From Prasinococcaceae sp. CCMP 1430 (Eukaryota; Prasinodermophyta; Palmophyllophyceae; Prasinococcales; Prasinococcaceae), in contig RQSC01000014.1 in assembly GCA_013416795.1 (NCBI GenBank), forward strand, positions 431,400 through 462,207: a stretch of 30,808 nucleotides of DNA, read 5' to 3'. Positions 10,472 through 19,007 of this stretch are shown here, one piece after another. The notes beneath the pieces are model-generated. The model did not search any database, was not told the origin of the DNA, and worked only from the letters and a program-made list of their open reading frames with translations. Every line of letters starts with the position of its first letter. Position 1 is the stretch's first letter. Both the position numbers and the translations under genes were made by a program.

Positions 10472-10650
10472 TGCGCTCGCGGCGCTCGCGGCGCTCGCGG
10501 CTGGCCTGGCGTAGGCGCGCGACTCGCGGCGCGCGACCCCTACCGCCTGCGGGCGTCGCGAAGGCGTCGTGCGCGCGCGGCGCTCTCCTTTGCCGCCCCG
10601 GCTGCCGGCTCGTCCGTCGCGGCGAGCGTGCGACACTCTTCCCTACTGTC

Positions 10651-10655
10651 TGTAA
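10651..10655 (+). promoter_or_regulatory. Possible TGTAA polyadenylation signal
   Basis: TGTAA followed by AT-rich sequence lies between the Kelch gene and the convergent ankyrin gene. Which transcript would use it is unclear because the Kelch stop codon is missing. Confidence 0.2.
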
Positions 10656-10670
10656 TAATAACGCGAATAA

Positions 10671-11714
10671 TCACTTCTTTCTTTGGCGCGATCGTGCGCA
10701 TCGTAGCAGCTTTGCGACATCGTCGTTGCCGAACGACTCGGCGATATCGAGTGCCGTGCGGCTGTCGTTCTCAGCAACGGTCATGGACGCGTCGGCGCCC
10801 GCGTCGAGCAGCGCTTGGGCGCAGTCGGCGTGGCCATCCCGGGCAGCGAGCATGAGCGCAGTCCATCCATTGTCGTTGGTCTTGTCCGTGTCGGCGCCCG
10901 CGTCGAGCAGCGCTTGGGCGCAGTCGGCGTGGCCTTCCTGGGCAGCGAACATGAGCGCAGTCCAATCGTCGTTGGTCTTGTCCGTGTCGGCGCCCGCGTC
11001 GAGCAGCGCTTGGGCGCAGTCGGTGTGACCTTTAAAGGTTGCGAGCATGAGCGCAGTCCATCCCTCGTCGTCTTTCATGTCCTTGTTGGCTCCCGCCCCG
11101 AGCAGCAGCCGAACGCAATCGAGGTGGCCACATATGGCTGCGATCATCAATGCAGTGGGGCCATCTACTGCGGCGTTCTTGTCGGCGCCCGCCTCGAGCA
11201 ACATCCGGAGACACTCCGCATGGCCAAAACCGGCTGCGAGCATCAACGCAGTACGGGCACCCTTTCCTACATTTTCCTTGTTGACGCCTGCCTTGAGCAG
11301 TACTTGGAGGCAGTCGACGTGCCCTTCAATGGCTACCATCATCAACGCAGTAAAGCCATCAGAATTCTCAGCCTCAAGATCTGCGTGGCGCGAGAGTGCG
11401 TGCCTGACTGCGCGCTGCTGGCCGTCCCCTGCGGCACGCACGAGGACCTCGTCTGCGCCGCACTGCTCGACGAGCGCATCGAGGGCCCAGCCGAGATCCT
11501 TTCGCGCGGCATCGCGATCCTCTCGCGCCTCGCACACGGCAGTAGCGTTGACACCGAGCGCCTGTGTGGCGAGCAGCAGCGCGTGGCGCGTGCTCTCTGC
11601 CATCGCGGATCCTGAGCCCGAGGCGCGAGCGAGGTTGCCGCCGCCGCCGCCGCCGCCGCTACTGCCGCCCGCGGCGCCGCCGCTACTGCCGCCCGCGGCG
11701 GCGCCGTCCGCCAT
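10671..11714 (-). CDS. Ankyrin-repeat protein 1
   Basis: A single-exon minus-strand gene of 347 residues. The start is the ATG at 11714 (MADGAAAGGSSGG); the frame is open further upstream only through GTG. A Gly/Ser/Ala-rich head is followed by a family-specific helix (RHALLLATQALGVN) shared with ankyrin protein 2. A degenerate repeat comes next, then seven ankyrin repeats from about residue 115 to 340, with the consensus GWTALMLAA..GH.DC.QALLDAGAD. The tail is basic (CARSRQRKK). Ankyrin repeats bind proteins; the partner is unknown. Three adjacent repeats are nearly identical at the DNA level, showing recent tandem duplication. The upstream region carries a 43-base block also found before ankyrin protein 2. 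It faces the Kelch gene tail to tail. Confidence 0.85.
   Translation of the reverse strand: MADGAAAGGSSGGAAGGSSGGGGGGGNLARASGSGSAMAESTRHALLLATQALGVNATAVCEAREDRDAARKDLGWALDALVEQCGADEVLVRAAGDGQQRAVRHALSRHADLEAENSDGFTALMMVAIEGHVDCLQVLLKAGVNKENVGKGARTALMLAAGFGHAECLRMLLEAGADKNAAVDGPTALMIAAICGHLDCVRLLLGAGANKDMKDDEGWTALMLATFKGHTDCAQALLDAGADTDKTNDDWTALMFAAQEGHADCAQALLDAGADTDKTNDNGWTALMLAARDGHADCAQALLDAGADASMTVAENDSRTALDIAESFGNDDVAKLLRCARSRQRKK
10791..11030. repeat. Tandem near-identical ankyrin repeat units
   Basis: A core of about 45 bases starting GTCGGCGCCCGCG occurs at 10791, 10890 and 10986, with periods of 99 and 96 bases, and differs at only a couple of positions in the third copy. It encodes CAQALLDAGAD in each of three consecutive ankyrin repeats. 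Confidence 0.9.
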
Positions 11715-12376
11715 CTTGGACTGCACGAATGCGCCAGCACGCGTGCTCGTCTATGCACGCGGTCGACTCGGAAGACGCGGCCGCCGGGGGGGAGGGGATG
11801 GGTGGGTGGTGGTGGGGGGGCTGCCACTGTGCGCGCGCAGTGGCGCCGCGCTGCGCGCGCAAAAACGCGCCGCTGTCACATCGGTCGCGACTGCAAATAC
11901 ATCAAAATGCACGCGGCCGCTGAGTGGCTCACTGAGCAGTTACCCGGAAGCGCCACAGTGCGCGCGCGGGTTGTGTCGAAGCCGCATCCCAGGGTACGCC
12001 GACGAGCCCGCCCCGCGCGGTGGGGGCTCGGCGAGAGCTGCGCGCGCACGTGTCTATGGGAGGGGCGCATCGTGGGCCGGGCGGCTCGACGGCCAGCTCC
12101 TTCTCCGGCCTGCGTCCCCGTGCGGCTGCGTGTTTGTCAATGCCGCCTGGGCGTTTTTTGGCGCGCGGCTGTTCGCATCGGAAAAAGCCTGGCGCTGACG
12201 CTAACAGCCCCCCCCCCCCATCCCATCTCGGCCCCGCGCGCGCGCCCGTGCGCCTCGCATCTCGCTCGATCGGCGCTCGCGCCATTCATGCTGTGCGTGC
12301 AGGTCCCCTGCGCTCGCTCCACGCCTCTGCTACCGTGCGCGAGTGGACGTTGTGCCGAGTCGTCGCTGCAGACGTC
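11715..12376. other. Head-to-head region between ankyrin 1 and clathrin light chain
   Basis: No gene is supported in these 660 bases. They contain the ankyrin-family upstream block (11869-11911), a G-rich run around 11788-11823 and a C10 run near 12208-12219, both able to form G-quadruplexes. Promoters for both flanking genes should lie here. Confidence 0.5.
11869..11911 (-). promoter_or_regulatory. Conserved upstream block of the ankyrin gene family, copy 1
   Basis: A 43-base block contains CGCTGTCACATCGGTCGCGA and then CAAATACATCAAA. It matches 18009-18051 at 41 of 43 positions. Both copies lie about 155-215 bases before the ATG of an ankyrin gene in the same orientation. Conservation here, while the surrounding non-coding sequence has diverged, suggests a promoter or 5' leader element; function is inferred. 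Confidence 0.6.
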
Positions 12377-13069
12377 ATGTCCGAGGGCGAGGACGCGTTC
12401 GTCGGCGGGGGCGACCCGATATCGGAGGAGGCCGTCGTGGTCGAGGGCACTGACGTCGGTGATGAGCTCGTCGACGGCGGCGTGCCGATGGCGGCGCCCG
12501 CCGTCGGCATCTCCCCGGCGGGCGGCTTTGATGCTGGCGCTGAGAAGGCAGCCGCGGAGGAGGAGACCGTCGCCGGGGCGGGTGACGTTGCTGCTGGTGA
12601 TCCCACCGAGGGCGAGTTCGTCGACCAGGCGAACGCATCGGCTGTTGCGCCCCTCGACGACATTGGCGCGCCGCCTGCGACGGCCGCGCCCGCGCCTGGC
12701 GTCTCGGATGCCTACCGCGAGTGGCAGGAAGCCAACCGCTCGGCGCTCGCGGAGCGCACGGCCGAGGAGAGCGTGCGCAAGGACCAGCTCCGCCAGGAGG
12801 CGCAGGAGCGGCTGGCCTCGATGGCGGAGGAGCGCGCGCGAGTGCTCGCTCAGCGCCACGAGAACAACTTGCGCGACAACGAGGTCGCAGACGACACTCT
12901 CGCAAGCTCCATCGGCGCCACCGGGCGCGAGTGGGCGTGCATCGTCGACGTGTGGACCCAAAACTTCACTGTGAACACTCGCCGCGACCAGAGTCGCATG
13001 CGCGAGGTGATCATCAGGCGGCGCGACAAGGAACGGAAGGAGACGGCCCAGGCCGCCGCCGCGTTCTAG
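12377..13069 (+). CDS. CLC: Clathrin light chain
   Basis: A single-exon frame of 230 residues starts at the ATG at 12377 and ends in TAG. The N-terminal half is acidic and low in complexity (MSEGEDAFVGGGDP...). A charged coiled coil from YREWQEANRSALAERTAEES through EERARVLAQRHENNLRDNEV corresponds to the heavy-chain-binding segment. The C-terminal part GREWACIVDVW followed by RRDQSRMREVIIRRR matches the conserved end of light chains (EW..V..L.DF, then DVSRMR). The light chain sits on the clathrin heavy chain hub and controls coat assembly in endocytosis and Golgi traffic. Length agrees with the family. It is divergent, so the call rests on domain order and the C-terminal block. It converges on the PPR-like gene. 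Confidence 0.82.
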   Translation: MSEGEDAFVGGGDPISEEAVVVEGTDVGDELVDGGVPMAAPAVGISPAGGFDAGAEKAAAEEETVAGAGDVAAGDPTEGEFVDQANASAVAPLDDIGAPPATAAPAPGVSDAYREWQEANRSALAERTAEESVRKDQLRQEAQERLASMAEERARVLAQRHENNLRDNEVADDTLASSIGATGREWACIVDVWTQNFTVNTRRDQSRMREVIIRRRDKERKETAQAAAAF

Positions 13070-13365
13070 GCCGGCCCATCGATGGATGGATGGTGCGAGA
13101 GAGCACAATATATTGCGTCAGGAGGAGGCACCCGCGTGAGCTGACCAGCTACTCCCGGGACCACGCCGCGGAGACGGAGGAAGGGGCCACTTCGCCTGCC
13201 GCTGCGAACGCGAGAGTGCACGCGCCCAGGGGACGTCACGCGGCGACGCGCGGCGGGCGGGCGCCGGCGCTCGTTACACTGCCGATCGATGACATCATTA
13301 AAAATTATGGCGCAGCAGGAGATGGCCCGCTGAGACCGAACGGTGGCGGCGCGCGCGCGCGGCGC

Positions 13366-14301
13366 TCACGGCGCCTGCGCGCCCGCGCCGCGCGGCGTGG
13401 GCTTCGGTTGCGATGGCGGCCCCGGGGGGGGCGCGAAGGCGATGTTGGGCGCTTGCGGCTTGGGCCTCGGCTCGCGCCCCTGCAGTATGGCATCGATGGA
13501 GTCGTCGACGGCCGCGCGGCCGAGCTCGCGGTTGAGGTGGTCGGCGCGCTTCCACTGCTCCACCTCCTCGAGGTCGCGGAAGCTCTCCACCTCCTCGCGC
13601 GTCATGCCGCGGTCCTCCACGGCGAGCATGTTCTCCATGTTGAAGTAGGCGCCCCACAGCGTCCTGCCCGCGTCGGTGCGCTTCATCCAGTGGCAGACCT
13701 CCTCGAGCGCGTAGAGCTCGGCGTAGTCTCGCGAGGCGCGCTTGGTCACCTGGGCGAGCGCGTCGACCGCCGCCCCGCTCGGGTTGACGCTGTTGCGCCG
13801 CATCCACTGGAAGGGCTCCAGCAGGCACACGAACGGCGGCTCCGGCTCCATGGCGAGGCGGCGCAGCGCGATCGTGACGAGGCACTTGCCGGTCGGCGGG
13901 CACCTGCCCTCCGTCTCCATCCACGCGACGACGTCGGCCGCCGCCTGCGGCTGGCCCACGCGGCTGAGGCACACCAGCACGGACGTCCAGCCCTCCATGT
14001 CGAGCCTCGTGCCGAACTGCCGCAGCGCCGCCGCGACCGGCACGCCCTGCGCGGCGCACACGAGCACGGCGTGCGCGGCCTCGGCGTGCATCCCCTCCTC
14101 GTTCTCGAAGTCGTCGTAGGCCTCGCCCGCGGCGAGCGCGGCCTCCAGCAGGTCCTTGGACTCCGAGCCGTCCCCTCCGTCCTGGTCGCGCTCGGCCGGC
14201 GCCGCGGGGGCGTCCGCCGCGGCCGCCTGCGCCGCGGGCGCNGCGGCGGGGGTCGGCGCGCGCGCGGCGGGGGTTGCCGCGCCCACGGCGAAGAGCCCCA
14301 T
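13366..14301 (-). CDS. PPR-like helical-repeat protein, possibly organellar
   Basis: The frame runs from the ATG at 14301 to a stop at 13366, 311 residues. The first 50 residues are rich in Ala and Pro with Arg but few acids (MGLFAVGAATPAARAPTPA), as in an organelle transit peptide; the single N at 14242 lies here and keeps the frame when counted as a base. A segment GWTSVLVCLSRVGQPQAAAD followed by VVAWMETEGRCPPTG fits a pentatricopeptide repeat. Neighbouring stretches (LEPFQWMRRNSVNPSGAAVD; LYALEEVCHWMKRTDAG) look like divergent repeats. PPR proteins bind organellar RNA in a sequence-specific way. The tail is Pro-rich. Its own transcript end is AT-rich (ATAATTTTTAATG). The family call is moderate; the target is unknown. 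Confidence 0.65.
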   Translation of the reverse strand: MGLFAVGAATPAARAPTPAXAPAAQAAAADAPAAPAERDQDGGDGSESKDLLEAALAAGEAYDDFENEEGMHAEAAHAVLVCAAQGVPVAAALRQFGTRLDMEGWTSVLVCLSRVGQPQAAADVVAWMETEGRCPPTGKCLVTIALRRLAMEPEPPFVCLLEPFQWMRRNSVNPSGAAVDALAQVTKRASRDYAELYALEEVCHWMKRTDAGRTLWGAYFNMENMLAVEDRGMTREEVESFRDLEEVEQWKRADHLNRELGRAAVDDSIDAILQGREPRPKPQAPNIAFAPPPGPPSQPKPTPRGAGAQAP

Positions 14302-15052
14302 GGCCTCCTAATGGCTTCTTTCTCGCTCCCTCTCTCTCTCTCGCTGCCCCTCTCTGCCCAGCTCGCCGGCGCGCCAGCCGCCGCCTCGGCCGCCGCCGCG
14401 CGACGTCCGCTCTCTCGCGCCCGCGGACCGCGGCGGGCGCGCAGGCGCGTGGTCTCGACCTCCAAGCGCGCGCCCCTTCTCCACACACACGCGCGCACAG
14501 CACAGCACAGCACAGCACGCCGCCCACCCTAACCCCGCCCCACGCTGCCCTCCCTGGTGCGCGCACCGCGAGCGCTGTGGCGTCCAGGCCGGCGGCCCGC
14601 AAACCGCCGCGCGGCTGGGCTGCGCGGCCTGCCGCGAGCCCAGTTCAGCTGACATTACAAGTCCAATATTCATTTGTATATTTTATCAAACCACGGGAAA
14701 CTCATTGATGTTGTGCTGCTGCCCGTGCGGCATTGTTTGTGATATACGCCGCTGCGCGGTGCTAGTTCATAGTCCTCAAAGTCCCTTTTGATTTGATATG
14801 ATTCACACGCCATACACAAAACCTGGTCAAAAAGTGACCGAGGTCTGACGAGACTCAAACTTCGCCCGTTACATTACGCGCGATGTGCTGGAGGGTGTTG
14901 CGGGCGGGGGAGGTGTGTGTGTGGGGGGAGGAGGGGGTGGCACAGCGGGCGCCGCAGGCGCGTGGTCGGTGGGTGGTGTGGTTCGGATCGGGGGCTGCAA
15001 CTCGCCCTCGTGAAGGAGGAATTGCGAGTAATCGCTGCCGGCGGGGGGGGAG
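14302..15052. other. Head-to-head region with CT-rich tract and AT-rich island
   Basis: From 14308 to about 14356 lies a C/T-rich run. Around 14497-14519 is a short CACAG repeat. From 14640 to 14880 base composition drops sharply to AT-rich, unlike anything nearby. A 62-codon minus-strand frame sits in that island (14670-14858), but nothing supports it as a gene. The upstream exon of the M20 peptidase may lie near 14883-14912. Confidence 0.4.
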
Positions 15053-16773
15053 GCGCGCGCGTACGCGGGGCGCCTCGAGGCGGCCGTGGCGCGCGCGAGG
15101 GAGCGCGACCTCGAGACGCTCGGCATGCTCATACGGGAGCGGACCGTCACGATCGACGGCCAGGAGCTCTCGGACGACGCCAAGGCCGCGCTGCTGCGAT
15201 GCCACGCCGTGCTCGCCGAGCGCTTCCCGGATGCGCACGCGGCGGCGCGCGTCGACACCGTCAGCGACTACTCGCTGCTCTACGAATGGGAGGGCAGCGA
15301 CGCCGCCCTCGACCCAATCGTGCTCGGTGCGTGGAGCGCTTTTTTCTGTGCCTGTCTCGCTCTCTCGCTCGCTCTCGTCGGCACGCTGCTGCTGCCGCCG
15401 CCGCCGCTTCGCTGACTCCCCCCCGGCTCCCCCTCGCTCCCCCCCTCCCCCGTCCCACCGCGCCGACGCCGTCCCGCGCGCAGTCGCCCACCTGGACGTC
15501 GTGCCGGTGTCGCCCGAGCAGCACCGGCAGTGGTCGCGGCCGCCGTTCGGCGGCGTGGTCGAGGGCGGCGTGGTGTGGGGGCGCGGCGCGCTCGACGTCA
15601 AGGGCCGTGTGGTGGCGCACCTGGCGGCGGTCGAGGCGCTGCTCGCGGCGGGCGTCGAGCGGCCGCGCCGCACCGTCTTCTTGGCGTACGGCCACGACGA
15701 GGAGATCGGCGGCGCCGCCGGCGCCCGCGCGATCGCGGCCGAGATCGAGCGGCGGCTGGAGGGCAGGCGCATCGCCGCGCTCGTCGACGAGGGCGGCGCG
15801 GTCGCGTCGGGCGCCGTGCCCGGCATGGGATCGCTGGAGGGGGCGATGGTGGGCGTCGCGGAGAAGGGGGTGTGCAGCGTGAAGCTGCGCGCGTCGAGCA
15901 TGGGGGGCCACGCCGCCTGGCCGCCGCTGGGGGGCACGCCCGTGACGGCAGTGGCGCGCGCCGTCGCCGCGTGGCACGCTGCGCAGCCCCCGCCGCGCGT
16001 CAGCGCGCCCGTCGTGGAGATGCTCGAGCGCGCGAGCCCGCTGGTCGGCGAGCCGTGGCGCACGCTCTTCGCCAACCTCGACCTGGCGGGCGGCCTCCTC
16101 GCGCGCGCGCTCGCGTCGCACTCGGAGAAGGCCAACGCGCTCGTGCGCACCACCTACGCGGCCACCATCGCGCGCGCGGGCGAGAAGAACAACGTGGTGC
16201 CCGCCTCGGCCGAGGTGACGCTCAACCTGCGCGTGCTGCCGGGCGACACGCTCGAGGGCGCGCTCGAGGCCGTGCGGCGCGTCGTCGAGCCGCTCGGGGT
16301 GCGCGCCGACCTCGACGCCTCGGCGATGCGCGCCGACCCCGCGGCCGGCCGCGTGAGCGACAACCTCGCCGCGTGGGAGGCGCTGGAGCGCTCCTTCCAC
16401 CGCGTGTACGGCTTCGACGGCGTGGTGGTGCTGCCCTTCATCATGTGCGTGCGCGGCGTCGAAAGCGTCTGTCTGTTTGTCTGGTGTTTTTTTTTTATGG
16501 TGTGTGTGTGTGTGTCAAGCGAGCGCGTCGAGGCGCCCGGGGCGACCGCCGCTGACAGGAGCGCCGCCGCCGCGGCGCTCGCTGCCGTGCAGGTTGGGCA
16601 CGACCGACTCCAAGCACTTCGTCGGCCTCTCGGACGCCGTCTACCGCGTGGGCCAGCGGATGAGCGACGCGGCCATCGCCTCCGTCCACGGCGTGGACGA
16701 GCGGGAGACCGCGGAGGGCATCGCCGAGCAAGCGCTGCTGTTCGAGTCGTTCATCGAGCTTTACGCCATCTAG
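15053..16773 (+). CDS. M20 family peptidase, PM20D1 / carboxypeptidase S type
   Basis: Three exons are clear: up to 15326, 15484-16444 and 16593-16773 (TAG). The introns are GTGCGT...GCGCGCAG and GTGCGT...GTGCAG, and both joins restore codons (GTC in VAHLDVVPV; ATG before LGTTDSKHF). Metal ligands of M20 enzymes are in place: His and Asp in AHLDVVP, Asp in GRGALDVKG, Glu-Glu in GHDEEIGG, then DEGG and the late His in DSKHF. The dimerisation-domain His is in MGGHAAWPP. The family comprises di-zinc carboxypeptidases and N-acyl amino acid hydrolases of vacuole or secretory route. The 5' end is unsure: an in-frame TAA at 15029 and no internal ATG before 15125 imply an upstream exon. MCWRVLRAGE at 14883-14912 would join in frame but needs a poor, G-rich acceptor. 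The gene converges on ankyrin protein 2. Confidence 0.88.
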
Positions 16774-16934
16774 CGAGCTGGGGGGGGGGGGGTGGATGGT
16801 GGCCGAGCGAGCCAGGCTGCGGGTGGGCGGGTGGGCGCGTGGGCGGGCGGATGAGCCAGGGCGTCGCGCTGTGCAGGGCCCCTGCTGTCTGTGGTGAAGA
16901 GCGCGCCCATGTCGGCCGCCTCAAGTGGTACTAA

Positions 16935-17837
16935 CTATGTTTGAGCTTTAACGTGGTGGCGACATCGAGCTGTGAGCACCGCGACGCAGTGATCGTCGCC
17001 GATCTCTGCTGCGTAAATTAAGGCAGTCTTGCCGTCGTTGTCCACCTTGTTGGCGTTGGCGCCCGCCTCGAGCAGCAGCCGGAGGCAATCCGTACCTTCG
17101 CCAGAGTCCACTGCCCAGAACAACGGAGTCCAGCCAAAGACGTCTGCTTTTTCCGTGTCTGCGCCCGCCTCGAGCAGCAGTCTGAGGCAATCCGTACCTG
17201 CGCCAGAACCTACTGCCCAGAACAACGGAGTCCAGTCGTTGCTGTCTGCTTGTTCCGGGTCGGCGCCCGCCTCAAGCAACAGCCGGAGGCGGTCGATGTC
17301 GCCAGCTATGGCTGCGCGCGAGGTCGCGGGCAAGCGCCAAGCGTCCATCGCGGCGAGCTCGCACTCCGCTCGCGCCTCGCGCACGGCGGCAGCGCTGACG
17401 CCCATCACCTGGGCCACCAGGAGCAGCGCCTGGCGCACACGCTCCGCCGACGTGGCGCGAGGGCCGTCGGCTCCGTCGCAACCGTCTAAAGAGCCGCCGA
17501 TGCGATGGCCGCTGCTTTTGCCTGCGGCACCGACTTGGCGGCACTGGCGCCCGTGTTGCTCCCGCGGGCACCACACTAGTGACCAAGGAGGATCGCGACC
17601 ATGCTTGCGCAGCCACGATTTGAGGTGCCAGACACATATCTCATCACACCAAGCCCGAGTCCGTATCGCGTCAAGATCCTCTTGCGCCTCGCGCACGGCA
17701 GCTTCGTTGACGCTCACCGCCTGCACGGCCAGCAGCAGCGCATGGCGCGCGCTCTTCGCCGATGCGGAGACCAAAGGCCGAGGGTCGCCACCGGCGCCGC
17801 CGCCGCTGCTGCCGCCCGCGGCGGCGCCGTCGGCCAT
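16935..17837 (-). CDS. Ankyrin-repeat protein 2 (paralogue of ankyrin protein 1)
   Basis: A single-exon minus-strand gene of 300 residues with start ATG at 17837 (MADGAAAGGSSGG, as in the paralogue) and stop TAG at 16935. The family helix RHALLLAVQAVSVNEAAVRE occurs near the N-terminus and again, diverged, as RQALLLVAQVMGVSAAAVRE about 110 residues later. Between them lies a Trp/Cys/Gly-rich insert (WCDEICVWHLKSWLRKHG). Four ankyrin repeats follow; two have an unusual longer turn (TPLFWAVGSGAGTDCLRLLL). It probably mediates protein binding, partner unknown. The same upstream block as in ankyrin protein 1 lies at 18009-18051. It is tail to tail with the M20 peptidase, 161 bases between stops. 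Confidence 0.82.
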   Translation of the reverse strand: MADGAAAGGSSGGGAGGDPRPLVSASAKSARHALLLAVQAVSVNEAAVREAQEDLDAIRTRAWCDEICVWHLKSWLRKHGRDPPWSLVWCPREQHGRQCRQVGAAGKSSGHRIGGSLDGCDGADGPRATSAERVRQALLLVAQVMGVSAAAVREARAECELAAMDAWRLPATSRAAIAGDIDRLRLLLEAGADPEQADSNDWTPLFWAVGSGAGTDCLRLLLEAGADTEKADVFGWTPLFWAVDSGEGTDCLRLLLEAGANANKVDNDGKTALIYAAEIGDDHCVAVLTARCRHHVKAQT

Positions 17838-18391
17838 CGTCGACTGCACGAATGCGCAAGCACGCGTGCGTGTGTGCGCGCGCGCGCGTCCCGTGCGGCG
17901 GCTGACTCGGGAGAGGCTGTCGTTGTCCGGGAAGGTGGGGGGGGGGGGGCGCTGCCAGCGCGCGCGCAGTGGCGCCCCGCCATGGCCACGGGCGCGCGCA
18001 AAAAAAGCGCCGCTGTCACATCGGTCGCGACCGCAAATACATCAAACTGCATTCGGGCATTCAGCGCATGCTATTTGATGTCGATATCGGTACATTTATC
18101 GCCCGTGGGTAAAATTATAATCTTTTCTGTTTCTTTATCCTCAGAGCCCTGCGGAGCTCCTCAGCGGCAGCCGACGCGGGCTCGCGCCACACGCCGCGCG
18201 CGCGCCGGCCGCGCACATCCACCCCACCCTCCCACAGTGCCACGGCGCAACGGTGCCTCCCGTGCCGCGCGGGCGCCGTCAGACCACCGCCGCCGCTGTT
18301 GAGAGCTGCTGCAGCGTCAGGCGTGGGCAAAGCTCCGCCCCGCGCGCGCCCCGCGGGCGTCGGCGCTCTCGTGGCGGGCGACGGCGCGGCG
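17838..18391. other. Head-to-head region between ankyrin 2 and CMC1
   Basis: No gene is supported. The region contains an 11-13 base G run near 17938-17949, the ankyrin-family block at 18009-18051 and an AT-rich patch at 18060-18140. Promoters for both divergent genes should lie here. Confidence 0.45.
18009..18051 (-). promoter_or_regulatory. Conserved upstream block of the ankyrin gene family, copy 2
   Basis: It matches 11869-11911 at 41 of 43 positions and sits at nearly the same distance from its ankyrin start codon. An A-rich patch (AAAAACGCG / AAAAAAAGCG) adjoins both copies. Confidence 0.6.
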
Positions 18392-18882
18392 ATGGCGGCG
18401 CCGGGCGCAGCGGACGTGCTCAAGAAGGAGGAGGAGCAGCTGCGGTCGGTGATGAAGCGCAACGCGCTGCGCGCGTGCGACGGCGCGGTCAAGGCGTACG
18501 TCGACTGCACGAAGGGTGCGTCCTGCGGCGCGGCGGCTGCGCGCCGCGCGTTCTCTGCTCTCTGCTGCGCTCGCGCTCGCGCTCGCCCGCGAGCCCGCGA
18601 AAGGGATTGTCGGTCGCGCCGCCGCCGCCGCCGTCGACGGCGACGCCAACGCCCCGACCGCCGCTCGCCCTCCTTCAATCCGGGCCTGTGCATCCGCCCT
18701 CGCCTGACGCTCGCGCGGCCGGCTCGCGCGCAGCCAACTTCCTGAGCGTCGTGTGGACGTGCCGCCCGGCGCTCAGGGCGATGAACGAGTGCCTCCACCT
18801 GGAGACCACCGACGCCAAGCTCGAGGAGCTCAAGGCGGACTACGCGCGGAGACGGGGCCAGGAGGGTCTGGAGCAGGGATAG
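18392..18882 (+). CDS. CMC1-like twin CX9C mitochondrial protein
   Basis: Two exons, 18392-18515 and 18734-18882, are joined by a 218-base intron (GTGCGT...GCGCGCAG) to give 90 residues. The two halves each carry a CX9C motif: CDGAVKAYVDC in exon 1 and CRPALRAMNEC in exon 2, which predict the helical hairpin locked by two disulphides. The exon junction falls between them. A charged helix precedes (LKKEEEQLRSVMKRNALRA) and the tail reads LEELKADYARRRGQEGLEQG, as in CMC1. Members are imported into the mitochondrial intermembrane space by the Mia40 relay and assist cytochrome c oxidase assembly. Other twin CX9C families cannot be fully excluded, but spacing and tail fit CMC1 best. It converges on Ccs1/ResB. 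Confidence 0.82.
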
Positions 18883-19007
18883 GGGGGGCGCACGGGGCGC
18901 TCGGGGCGCGCCGCGCCGCGCCGCGCGCTGGGCGCGTCGCAGTACACATCTCGCGTCCCCCTTATTACGGTACACTGGCTGGCGCGTGGCCGCGGACGCA
19001 GCTCGGC

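Noticed and set aside
14670-14858. 62-codon minus-strand frame in an AT-rich island (contains MACESYQIKRDFEDYELA)
   Set aside because: The composition differs from genes here and there is no family match I know; too short to support, though the island itself is odd.
14883-14912. Possible first exon of the M20 peptidase (MCWRVLRAGE)
   Set aside because: It joins in frame to 15053, but the acceptor is embedded in a G run and the peptide is not a convincing signal sequence.
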